From: Paulinella micropora
Taxonomy: Eukaryota; Cercozoa; Imbricatea; Euglyphida
Reading direction: 5' to 3'
DNA: 64,000 nt
Assembly (NCBI GenBank): GCA_009731375.1
Contig: BJOX01000061.1
Coordinates: 108,588 to 172,587 of the forward strand
Shown here: piece after piece, positions 11,951-21,942 of the stretch
How positions within the stretch are numbered: the stretch's first letter is position 1
How the letters are laid out: every line of letters begins with the position of its first letter
The notes under the pieces: generated by a model
The model's input: only the letters and a program-made list of their open reading frames with translations
Database searches by the model: none
What the model was told of the DNA's origin: nothing
Made by a program: the position numbers and the translations under genes

Positions 11951-12257
11951 TCTGCACTCTTTTCTCGGACTCTCTACACTACCATCTCTACATATTAGCT
12001 TAATGACTACAGCGTCTGCAAATGCTTTAGTCCTCTCCCAGCTACATGACCCGCCATAGCATGCACTATACTAACAGGCAGCACTCTCACTCTCTTGACA
12101 GTAGAAGGATACTTGACAAACAAAACAGCATTCTTTATTATTAGTTTAGATGATTTAATACTCACTTTACTCTCTCTTGCTGTTGCTATTGTCCCTTTAT
12201 TGTCTGAGGGTGTGGGTTTTTTACTTGGGTTCTCCCACCCTGCTGCCCCGCCTCCCT

Positions 12258-12919
12258 CTATCTCTCAGGCACACCCTTAGGTGTGAAACGACAGTTAGGA
12301 TCTAGCTTACTATCCTTATGGCTGTCCCATTTGTACAGCAAGGCTTGCGTTAGCCTCCCCCTGACTAGTATGTTCTTTTCCTTCACAGGCAGTGCTCCCT
12401 TCAAGATGAACATCTGTCCATTTTGATGGAGTACTGCTCTGTGATGGAAATGATCCATCGGGCCAGTGGGTGCCACGTTGATTGGCATGAGTGGATCGAA
12501 GGCACTCTTGCAAATCTTATGCATTCGCCCCTCTCCATGTACTCTAATAATAGACTATCTACACACATCAACCCTGCCTCACCTATGACTTTCGTTCCAT
12601 TCCCTGTACTGAATGTTACCTTACCGATCTTCTTCAGTTCTTTCATCATCGTCTCATCGTGACAGACAAATTGAGTCGCACCACTATCCTGGTACACGTG
12701 TTTGCTCTTAGCTATCCTACTATGTGCCATGACTGTGGTGGAGTCTTGTTTCTTTTTCGATTTGTTTTTCTTGTCTTTCTTTTTCTTCTTCAACTTCTTC
12801 TTCTTTCTTTTCTTCTTCGTCTGTTTTTCTTCCTCAGACTCAGAGGACTTAGAGGGCTCCGATGACATAAGCTCAGGGACGTCATCAGAGTCATCTGGGT
12901 CATAGTCCCTGTCAGGCAT
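12258..12919 (-). pseudogene. copia-2 protease and GAG-pre-integrase start
   Basis: An acidic stretch and then a lysine-rich segment (poly-K between 12740 and 12840) precede a retroviral-type aspartic protease with the active-site motif VYQDSGATQFVCHD. The region after the protease (GEAGLMCVDSLLLEYM) fits the flap and beta-strand part. A frame change near 12500 moves coding into a second frame with an ALLYKWDSHKD segment leading toward the integrase. The protein would mature the Gag-Pol polyprotein. Confidence 0.65.
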
Positions 12920-12925
12920 ACCTGT

Positions 12926-13849
12926 CTAAATCTGTCCTTTCAGCTCTTCCTGCAAGTTAGTTATAACTGCTCTCACCTGTCTGTCTAACTGATTAATCCT
13001 CTCCCTAGACGTACCTGTGATTAGTTCCTGAGGAACTGTCACCTCAATTGCAACAAACTTACCTGTAGGGTCTAGTCTCACCTCTATCCCTTCTTCAGTC
13101 GGTGTGTTGGGTATGTTGGGTGTGTTTGGAGTGGAGTGTTTGTTGTCATGTTCGGTGGAGTATGGAATGCTAGGACTATTTCTTGTGTTGTGAGTCACAG
13201 TGACTAGCTCTATGGCTCTCATCACACCAGTCAGATATTCGTCTATCTTTCCTCCTACCTCAATCACTCTCCTCTCATCCCATACTCCCCCTGATCTTTT
13301 CAGCTCTCTAGCTATCTCACCTACTGTCTGCATGTCAATGCTTGAGACAAGTCTGTAAGGTAAAATGACAGATGGGGGAATGATAGTGGAAGTGGAGGAT
13401 GGGGTACTTACCTGTTCCTCTTCCTCAGGGACGCTGAGGGCGGACCTGTTGCGCGGAGACGCAGCATCGAATCCAGCAGCGAGGTCAGTCTGGGAAGTTC
13501 CCGGGGCGCCGCGACCGGTCTGTTGGTCGTCACCCACAAATCTCCATGTCAGTGTGTTAAGTGTAGCTGAGGAGGTAGGATTAGCAACCCAAGGTGGGGG
13601 TTGATAATTCCAGTCCTCTCCCTCAGCTACACAGCGTAAATTACCGAACATATCGAAAAATTCTTTCGCTATTTCCCGTAATTTTTTCTCGTTTGGGTAA
13701 TTCACCACTGCTGGTGGTCTGTTTGTTGCTGGCTGTTCTAAGTCAATGAACGGAAAATAAGCGCTTTGTTTTGCGTGATATCCGCAGTAGTCATCGTAAT
13801 GCAGCCTATCTGCCATTCTTTGAGGCGACCCGAAAAGATGAGCCCCCAA
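12926..13849 (-). CDS. copia-2 second Gag-like ORF
   Basis: A 307-residue frame is probably only the open part of a longer Gag-Pol linker. It has no recognised catalytic motif. Features are a cysteine/histidine/tyrosine-containing start (DDYCGYHAKQ), a Pro/Ser/Thr-rich middle and a helical C-terminus. It is in the same frame as the protease ORF below and is separated from it by a single in-frame TAG plus two codons. This suggests either a nonsense mutation or suppression of the stop at a Gag/Pol boundary. The sequence alone cannot decide. Confidence 0.5.
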   Translation of the reverse strand: MGAHLFGSPQRMADRLHYDDYCGYHAKQSAYFPFIDLEQPATNRPPAVVNYPNEKKLREIAKEFFDMFGNLRCVAEGEDWNYQPPPWVANPTSSATLNTLTWRFVGDDQQTGRGAPGTSQTDLAAGFDAASPRNRSALSVPEEEEQVSTPSSTSTIIPPSVILPYRLVSSIDMQTVGEIARELKRSGGVWDERRVIEVGGKIDEYLTGVMRAIELVTVTHNTRNSPSIPYSTEHDNKHSTPNTPNIPNTPTEEGIEVRLDPTGKFVAIEVTVPQELITGTSRERINQLDRQVRAVITNLQEELKGQI

Positions 13850-14203
13850 ACGAACTTTGCAAGGTTTTCCCCGAGAAGTTTTCCCGCAACATTGCTTCGT
13901 ACTTGAAATTCTCTCAGCCTGATTATCCTTGCTTGTCGTTTTGGTTGTTATTGTTGTTTAGGATCTCGTTGTGTGGCTTTCTTCTCTTTTTCTTTCTTTG
14001 TTGGTGCGTTGTTTGGACGTGGAGTATTGTTCAGTGATGGTGTAGCTACACCTATCTCCCTACCTACCAATGTTTTGGTCACACTCCTGTCTTGGTTTGA
14101 TGTTTGTTTTGTTTGTTCTTGTTTTCTCTCTGTGGGGGTGGAGGCATGAGCAAAGAAGGCACCACAGCAATAGGTGTAGGCAACGAAGGCAATGAAATTG
14201 TTC
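13850..14203 (-). other. Gag/second-ORF spacer of copia-2
   Basis: A 354-bp spacer between the Gag stop and the next ORF. It is interrupted by stops in the Gag frame. On the plus strand it is rich in T and G. No separate gene is visible. Confidence 0.4.
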
Positions 14204-15649
14204 TTATCGCGTTTGCCCTCCTACTCCTCGTACTGGCGTTCGTGATTTTGTTTCGTTGTTGTGTGTTGATGTCGTGGGGGCAGGCAGTAGTATGATAGGA
14301 GGTGGAGCAGGTGCATCACCATCATCATCACTCTCATCAACTAGCTCACCACCACCACCATGCAAAACAAACACAGTTCCCTCAAACAAATCAACGTCTT
14401 CCTCTTCCCCTTGCTCTTCCTCACCTACTCCCTCTAGACCATCAACTTGATCTATGGCTACGTCCTCTAGCACAGTAACTCTCTCTTCCACCGGAATATC
14501 TCTCCCGTTATCCTCGCCCTGTGCTAACACCATTGTCTTGGCACGAGGACATTGAGCACGATTGTGCTTTTTGCCCTTGCAACGCGTGCAAGGCAATTTT
14601 GGGCACGTCGCGCGCCAATAATCCTTTGCCCCACACTTGTAGCAACCACCCTTCTCTTCCTCACCCTCGCTCTCCTTAGCAACAAAAGTGCCTTGTGCTG
14701 GTCTGCGAACGAGTGTGGATGTGTTGGGTTTGTGTGTCATCTGCCTAGTTTGGTTTCCACGAGATTCCGGACCAGAATTCAAACGAAAATTTTGCCAGAC
14801 TTGGCGGATGACTCTCTCGACCTCACGGTGGTTCAGACGGTCCTCGCGACCGAGTTGGTTTTCCATAGTATCCAACCCCGCAAAAACGGTGTGTTTCTTA
14901 AACTTCATTAAGAGGAAAGATGAGAAGAATTCGTCCGGAATTTTACTTCCGTAATCCCGTTGAATGCACTCTTCAAGATACCTATTTCTATCCAACCACA
15001 ACTCAATGTCCCCTCTTGGGTAGGATGAAATGAAAACAAGCATACGCTTTATCATTCCTGCTGCGTTGGCACCCCCATACCGGCGCTTGACAAGCACCAT
15101 CATGCGTATAGGGTTGCCATCGGAGACAGTCATGCATAAAGCTATGAGTGTTGGATGCTTGAAGGCAACAGAAACGTAAAGGCTTAGCCTACGCATGGCC
15201 TTCGCATGTTCTTTGCGTTCCTTTAACTTACGTCTTCTCGCTCTTCTTTCTTTCTTTGACCTACTTCGTTCTTTCGGTCGTATTCGTGCATCTTGGCTCT
15301 CTTTTGCTTTAGAAGCCTCAGCGTCTGTTGTCTTCTTACCCACTTCGGGGGATGGTGTCTTAGTCTTAGATTCTGTACCTGATGCTGAGTCACTATCGCT
15401 AGTGTCTGACTCTGTACTGTACTGTTCATCTACTCTGAACGCTGACTCATCCCATGGGTACCTTTCTTCAGCTTTCTCTGGATGCTTTGCTATGAAACTG
15501 ACTATGTCTCCTAGCTGTGAACTCTCAGAGGTTGCTACCATCTTAAACGTGAATTCCCAAGTTTGAAACCGGTCCTCAAAGACCTGTTCAAGCTCAGGAA
15601 TGCTGTTTATATGGTTTTTCTTGCCCGTCTTCTCGCGTGCAAGGCTCAT
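14204..15649 (-). CDS. copia-2 Gag with two zinc knuckles
   Basis: A 481-residue protein begins at an ATG (MSLAREKTG). The N-terminal third has an acidic/serine stretch followed by a basic RSRSKKERRARRR block. The middle is a helical capsid-like part. Two nucleocapsid knuckles follow. The first, CYKCGAKDYWRATC, has C-x2-C-x9-C spacing but Tyr where His is expected. The second, CTRCKGKKHNRAQC, is a canonical C-x2-C-x4-H-x4-C. The C-terminal part is very acidic. Gag proteins package element RNA in virus-like particles. This ORF is intact and is the best-preserved Gag in the window. Confidence 0.75.
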   Translation of the reverse strand: MSLAREKTGKKNHINSIPELEQVFEDRFQTWEFTFKMVATSESSQLGDIVSFIAKHPEKAEERYPWDESAFRVDEQYSTESDTSDSDSASGTESKTKTPSPEVGKKTTDAEASKAKESQDARIRPKERSRSKKERRARRRKLKERKEHAKAMRRLSLYVSVAFKHPTLIALCMTVSDGNPIRMMVLVKRRYGGANAAGMIKRMLVFISSYPRGDIELWLDRNRYLEECIQRDYGSKIPDEFFSSFLLMKFKKHTVFAGLDTMENQLGREDRLNHREVERVIRQVWQNFRLNSGPESRGNQTRQMTHKPNTSTLVRRPAQGTFVAKESEGEEEKGGCYKCGAKDYWRATCPKLPCTRCKGKKHNRAQCPRAKTMVLAQGEDNGRDIPVEERVTVLEDVAIDQVDGLEGVGEEEQGEEEDVDLFEGTVFVLHGGGGELVDESDDDGDAPAPPPIILLPAPTTSTHNNETKSRTPVRGVGGQTR

Positions 15650-15994
15650 TAACCGACAGAGTAGCAGTTCTTCCGAGCCGGAAGACTTACTAGACTACGG
15701 GCAATGGTACTCGCTGGATTAAAAAGTGTTTTGCGCAAAGGGTGGACAATGCCGTGAAGCAATTATTCTGTTATTTATTCCAAGTGTTCTCAGTTCACTT
15801 TTGCAGTTTGGTTACCTTTTAATACTGAGTACAAACAGTGCTGCTTGAGCACAAGAACTACGAACCCTATCCGTTCGATATAATGCTATCCGTTCTACAA
15901 TTGGTTGGTCTACATAGGTCCCGACGGAGACCAACTCTATTCTAGATAAATCAAAAAGGTCTAGAAAGGATGAATTGTAGATTGTGCAACTTAC
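15650..15994. other. Junction between divergent copia-2 and copia-3
   Basis: Non-coding sequence between the Gag start of copia-2 (minus) and the first preserved codons of copia-3 (plus). It probably holds the 5' LTR and leader of copia-2, but without a recognisable second copy the limits cannot be set. Confidence 0.4.
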
Positions 15995-18593
15995 ATGCAC
16001 ATCCTTCCTGTACTAGTAAAGAAATATGGTATTATATTGGCAAAGGGCAAGGAGGGCCGGCAGAGAATAGGTTTACGTGAATTTGCCACAAAGGACAAAT
16101 CCAGTAACGGAAATTCTCGGTTACGGTATATCTCCGACGGAAAACGCGTAGTGTTGCTTGGATACGATGTGTTTAAGGAACTATACAGAGTTTGGGATGG
16201 TCGTAAGATCATTACTAACGTGCGTAATGTACGCTTTGACCCCAACGCAGTTGGTAAGGAGGCTCACCCACCCAGAAAAGTCAGATGGGACGACAAGGAA
16301 TCTGAGGGGGAGAGTAGTGACACCGGACAGCTAGAACAGCCAATAGACGAACCCGAAATTAAGGTTGAGGGGGGGTTAGACAAACATGAGGAGCTACAGG
16401 AAGACAAGGGCATTCACGGTCCAGATTCCGGTCTTCCATCAGAGTCAAAGGTAGAACTAGCTGACAACAAGGATGATGGGCTAACACCCGTCACATCGTT
16501 AGAGGCGCAAAGCCCCGCAGCAGACCACCCTAGTAGGAGGTACGTAGAGGGAGACGCGCCCAATAAGGGCCTCACTTGGGAGCAAAGTGACAAAATCACA
16601 TCAGCTAACATAGTGAGAGGGAAACGAGAAGCAAAGGTTAGGACACCAGTTACACAACCACCTCCAGAAAAGAAGGCAGCAGTTAAAGCAGCTACATTGA
16701 CAAGAGAGAGAGAGTTAGTGTGCCGGGAGTAGCTTTCGGAGAAGAATGCGCCGATGAAGAATATGGAGACAATTGGCAGTCAGTAAAACGAGAAGGAAAA
16801 GTCTTAGAACCATGCGAGAAGGGAGATAGACTTAAAGTCCGCAAGATGCCTAAGCCCAGCCACTTCGTAGTATTTGGCGACGGTCAAGTAGAAAAGATGT
16901 TAGACAGCGAGATTAGAAAGTATCGGATAGATAGAATAAGACCAGTCTAAGAACTAGAGCACCCCGAAATGTCCGCAGAAAGTTTAGTAGAAGATCACAC
17001 CACTGCGCTACTGTACCTGACATTGAAGGTACCAAAGGCAATCGTAGATGAGGGCTTAACTGCAAAAGAGTTGAAAGCAGGAATGGATAAAGAGATTGAA
17101 GCTCTGAAGTCTTTTAACACTTACACGTGGGTAAGCCCCAAGGAAGCGAAAGAGAAAGGAGTAAAAGTAGTGAGACTCACGTGGGTACATAAAGTCAAAC
17201 TAGACGTCTCAGAAAGGACGTAAGTTCACTAAGTCAAGGTTAGCTTTGCGGGCAGATATGCTAGAGCCAGGAGTTAGCTATAACCCAGATCAATTGTTTG
17301 TACCTGCGCCGCGCATCGCTCATTACTCTTTTTGTCTAAGCTTGCAGCATGGCATGGACATAAGCTATACGGTATAGACTTCAAAAATGCTTATCTAAAT
17401 GCACGCATGCATGATCCTGTTTATGCTTATGCACCCGATGGGATAGACAGAGAGGAGCATGAAGGCATGATATGGAGAAGAGATTGAGCTTTGTATTGCG
17501 CGCCGCAAGCTGGTAGGAGATGGTACGAGATTTTAGCCCCTAAGTTAGAGAAATTAGGATTCAGGTTACTAGACTCAGATTTATGCATATTCGTAGAAAA
17601 GGATAAGCCGATAAGAATCAGATGCTATGATAGATATTTTCCATGTAGACGATCTTATTTTCTCAGCTCCTAACGAACGAGCGTACGACCGTTTCGCTAG
17701 TAAACTAGAAAAGTTTTATCCTCTTAAGCGTTTAGGAGTGGCTAAGGAGTTCAAAGGGATAGAAATAGTTCAGGAAGGAGGACGCATTTTATTGCATCAG
17801 AAGAAGTATCAGAAACAGATTTTAAAGGATGTAGGATATGCCGATGTCAGACCAGTAAGTACTCAAGTGCTGAACATGAGCCCGAGCCCATGGGAGAAAC
17901 AAGCGTCCTTAGGAAACATTCGATACCTAGTTTGGTATGGAAACTTTTGTTTCTAACTAAGATGACACGTCCAGATGCAGATCAAGCACTCAATGCAGCT
18001 AGTGTAATGCAAACAGTAAATCCAGGACTTGCTTATGCTTTATTGGGTAGGATCTTCAGGTATTTGAAAAGTTCGTATCGCGGTATTGCATTTCACGGGC
18101 CTAGATCATCTCGAGAAGGAAGGACTACCCGCGAATTACTCTGTGGCCTGATGCAGCACATAAGGTCTGTAAGAAAACCGGAAAGTCACGTACAGGATAT
18201 GTAGTGCTTTGGGGAGGAGACCCGGTAGCTTGGTTGTCAAAGCGACAGACTAGGATTGCACTTAGTTCTAATGACGCTGAAATTTTCGCAGCAGCAGAAT
18301 GTATACGGGAAGGATTGGCTATCCGACATTATATCATGGAAGAATTAGATATAGCACAGAAAGGACCGATAGAGCTTTATGAAGATAATGCACAGACTAT
18401 CTTAGCAGCAGAAAGGGGAATGTCAGGACCACGCACTAAACACTTACCCCTAGAACTTCATTTCATTGATTACCCACAGAGATACAATGAGCTTAAATTT
18501 GTAAAGGTAGGAACTAAGAAACAAATCGCAGACGTACTAACCAAACATGTTCCTAAGCATCAATTGAATATCTCGTTAGTAAGTTTATGGTAA
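15995..18593 (+). pseudogene. copia-3: 5'-truncated Pol (integrase tail, reverse transcriptase, RNase H)
   Basis: Coding starts inside the post-integrase region (LYRVWDGRKIITNVRNVRFD) and continues through an acidic linker with LTWEQSDKI, closely like copia-2. A stop at 16730 and short frames follow. The polymerase is in at least six pieces: LTWVHKVKLD (17180), a stretch with several stops (17223-17490), CAPQAGRRWYE, FHVDDLIF (17640), then RNase H with WLSKRQTRIALSSNDAEIFA, DNAQTILAA and RTKHLPLELHF. Gag, protease and the catalytic integrase are absent. The family is the same as copia-2, on the opposite strand, and this copy is clearly older. Confidence 0.8.
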
Positions 18594-20080
18594 AACTTGA
18601 TCCATGATTTTACATCTCAAGTCTGCAAACTCACGTTAAATACGCAAATTTACGCAAAGTCAACTTATGTTGTTCTTTTGTGAGTTTTCTCTCTTTGAAG
18701 TGTGCAGGAAGTGTCTTGCGCAGGTAGTTGAGCGGCATCTTGCGGCGATGTTCCCGTCGAAGTAGAAGTCGAGCGCGAAAGCGAGGCGTGTGGACTCACC
18801 ACCATTGATCGTATATCGCGGCAAGAGCGGAGCATGGACATTAGCCGTCAGAGCGGTCTTCACGGCGAGTAGTTTCATTTTCGGCGGAATGGCATATTAA
18901 CTAATTATATGTGACTCGTTGAGTCAGGAATGTAATTCAGTAACGTACGAGTTTGATCAACTTGGAGGACCTATGCTGAAGCTTTAATCGACAAGGTCGA
19001 GATGTCAACTTGACAAAGAAGCGGCAACGTTGGACTGGACAAGGATGGCAATATCTCAGTTTTGTGCATCATTGCAGTACTAATTGGAATGGCGGCCATT
19101 ATCGCATTGCTATAGTTATTAATCGTAGATGTATTGATTGGTAATTTGAATATCGACATAGAACTAACGGGGAGCGTGTGGTAGGATAACTACGTTTACT
19201 ATTAGTGATTACTTTGTGACTGGTAAGTAATTTATTCGTATAGTCGAACGACCGTATAGTTCTAGTTAATAATGGTAACAGACGTAACGGTCTATATTGG
19301 CATTCAGAATTGGACAATAACAATTGTGTAATAATTACAGTCGTGCGGACTTTATTTCAGTTTCGCTATTACCTTTGAGTTTGTCAGTTCTGCTATCTAC
19401 TTGCGGATTGAAAGCGTCGATTGGCATCGTGGCTTCTAACGGAGTCCCTCAGCAAACCTGAGTGTATAGGTATTAGGTCCGTGAGTGACCGGGTAATTAC
19501 CTAATCAACGAGACCTAACGGTTGAGTTGAGTTGCACGCAAGCCGTTGTGTTACATCAACTGGAGCGGTAGGCAAACCAGTGTGTCCCACCAAGTCCTGG
19601 TTGGCCTGGGGTACAGGAACACATGGGATGGTGACTTTGGATGTTCAGTAAGCCACTATTATCCCTCCATGGGCAAGGTGGGATGGTGGCCGCACTTTTC
19701 GTGTCTCGGCTTGGCCCTGGGGTATGGAAGGAACCAGACCCAGAGCTTGTGTCGCCAGACAAGTCGGTAGTGTCAAGTGATGACGTATCAGCAGCTGTTG
19801 TGGAGGACTCCCACGTGCCTGCCATTGTCAAAGGCCCTGACAAGCAAATTATTTTTTTCGTAAGACGTTTGATTTTGTTCGTCTCGTTGGAGCTCGCAGC
19901 AAATTATTTTTGAGCAAGACGTTTACTGATGCATATGTCAGTCTTGTTGTGAGCAGCGTGTAGTTGGGTTTGCTTTGTGTTCGATTCCTTCGTCGTCTTA
20001 TTATACTATTATTTTTTTTCAAGTCTGTATAAGCAAGGTGTGCAGTTATGTAAATAGAGATGAGAGGCAACTCACCCCCC
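18594..20080. other. Long stretch without recognisable genes
   Basis: Follows the RNase H stop of copia-3, so its first few hundred bases may hold a 3' LTR. Short open frames on both strands (for example 18660-18878 and 19556-19843 on the minus strand) have no recognised domain. I found no tRNA or transposon terminus. Confidence 0.35.
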
Positions 20081-20089
20081 CCCCCCCTT

Positions 20090-20450
20090 GGATGGGGCAA
20101 GCTCACGCCTTGCTTGCCACTTGCCAGTTGTAGTTGAACTGGGACACCCTGTAGGCACAAACACGAGTTCGTGAGCTGAGGGATGGTCTGGCAACGATAC
20201 TTCTGAATCGGTCAGAAGTCAAGGCCCCTTTTCCCAGTGGGGAGGGCAAAAGGTTTTTATGAGCCTTGGGCTCGAGCCTCGAAATCGTTTGGACCCCTTT
20301 TTTGGGTGTCCAGCCCCTTGTGGGGCTCCTTGTGACTCTTGGTCCAGCAATGGAAGTTCTGTGTATGTGTGGGTGGGATTCGAACCGACCGAGTGCTTAG
20401 GAGATGGTGACTCCCTGAGGCTCTACTAGGCTAGTGAAACGCTGCTTTAG
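20090..20450 (-). mobile_element. Second tRNA-derived SINE family (candidate)
   Basis: On the minus strand, 20432-20376 contains an A box (TAGCCTAGTAG) and a perfect B box (GGTTCGAATCC) 46 bp apart centre to centre, with a possible anticodon arm GGGAG-TCACCAT-CTCC between them. The acceptor stem does not pair, so this is not a working tRNA gene. The downstream body (20090-20370) is non-coding and rich in short inverted G/C blocks. Only one copy is in the window, so the SINE call is tentative. Confidence 0.5.
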
Positions 20451-20977
20451 AATCCACCTTCTGACCCTCCTTGACCTGTTTGTTGTAGGTGGGTGGGTTG
20501 CGTGATGAGTGTGTAGGTAGGAGAGTGGTTTGTTGTTGTAATTTTCGGACGAAATTGGAATCGTCAAAAACAAACAAACAAATCGTCTTTATGACGTCAC
20601 TCTTTCTCCCACTTGTGTGGCCTATATATCCACCAACTAGCCTCCCAACCCCCTGCAAAATGGCTGCAATGTAAAATTTAGATATGGTCTAGTTTGGAGG
20701 CTGAACAGACTTTGGTGCACAGCACTCGTTTTGACTCGTGTTTCTGTCACGTTTGGCTTGCTTTTGTGTCCCTGTTGCACTTGTAATGCGTGGGAATAAG
20801 CAGGAAATGACAGGTGACAAGTGTGTCTTTGTTGTTTGAAAACGAATTTGGTTGTCTGTGTAGTCTGTAAGTATGATGGATAGGGAATGTGACGTGGTTT
20901 GTATGTTTATGAGGGTACGTTACGACTGGTTTCGTTTGTTCCCCCCCACACACAACCAATCAGTTACACCCTACTCC

Positions 20978-21190
20978 TGTGGACATCACCCCCGAATTAT
21001 CCGGTAAAAACGTATTTATAGATTTCGTCTGGCCGGACACGTCTGAAATGCCAATTTGATCCTGGTCTTTTGGCGCCTTTTTGTCTTTGCGTCACTGAGA
21101 TAATATGACAAGACATCATTCTACTTTTGAGGACTGTCTTTGGTTATATTACCGACTTACTCTTCCATGGAGCTATCGTTGGGATAGTAT
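20978..21190 (+). repeat. gypsy-1 5' LTR
   Basis: Matches 30520-30762 from TGTGGACATCACC to the shared end GATAGTAT. It contains TATTTATAG and TTGTCTTTGCGTCAC blocks common to both copies. It begins TG but does not visibly end CA, so the 3' boundary may be off by some bases. Confidence 0.8.
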
Positions 21191-21195
21191 ATTTG

Positions 21196-21295
21196 GAGTC
21201 CATAGCTGAAGGCTGATTTCTTTTCTGATCTGTCGCACAGAAATCAGACAACCACAAATTTATTTTTCGCTGATCTGTCGCACAGACATCAGACG
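21196..21295 (+). other. Leader hairpins downstream of gypsy-1 LTR
   Basis: Two adjacent imperfect copies of CTGATCTGTCGCACAGA-ATCAG, near 21218 and 21270, each able to fold. The first also has a 9-bp stem (CTGATTTCT with AGAAATCAG). They lie in the untranslated leader, where packaging or dimerisation signals are found in retroelements. Function is inferred from position only. Confidence 0.4.
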
Positions 21296-21763
21296 AAAAC
21301 AAACACTCCAACTCATCCTCAAACGAAAAGCTTACAAATAAGCAATCAACTTGTCACAAGCTGGCACAATCTTTAGCCCTTGTGCACATTTGGCTTCTGT
21401 GTGCTCTTCTACAAGACACCAGACCACACCTACTCCACTCTCTCTTGCTGCTTGCATAAAGCCAAGTAGGACCAGTGCGAAACAAACACCAAACAAACAC
21501 ACAGACAGAGGAGAAACGAGCATAGCACTCCCACTCTCTGTTCTGGACCATTTTCCCTGCATTTTCTCTGCAGAAACCAGAGGAAATTGCACATCTCTCA
21601 CACAAGAGCAAAACAAGTATCGAAGCACTGTCCGACGACAGACTGACTTCTACAAAACAGCTCTTTTGACCACTCTATCGCTATCTGTGTATAGGCCTGA
21701 CGCCCCATAACTGTTTCAACAGAGAAAAGCAAGGGGGAGAAGAAGATTGTATAAAGAAAAAAG

Positions 21764-21810
<47 letters not shown>

Positions 21811-21835
21811 NNNNNNNNNNNNNNNNNNNNNNNNN

Positions 21836-21883
<48 letters not shown>

Positions 21884-21942
21884 CAGACAAGACTCTCATA
21901 ACATAAAATGGAAGAGTCGAGACTGAGCAGGGTGATCAAACT

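Larger units (their letters stand above)
9087..15649 (-). mobile_element. copia-2: damaged Ty1/copia element with all domains
   Basis: Reading leftward from 15649, the order is Gag with zinc knuckles, a second Gag-like ORF, protease, integrase, reverse transcriptase and RNase H, which is the Ty1/copia order. Several frames are interrupted. It lies back to back with copia-3, which encodes a related polymerase on the opposite strand. LTRs were not resolved. The Gag start region (GGTTAATGAGCC, about 15644-15655) resembles the putative primer-binding site and Gag start of copia-4 (GGTTATGAG). Confidence 0.8.

Noticed and set aside
20376-20448. Functional tRNA-Gly gene on the minus strand
   Set aside because: A and B boxes and an anticodon-like loop exist, but the acceptor stem does not pair, so it is listed as a SINE candidate.
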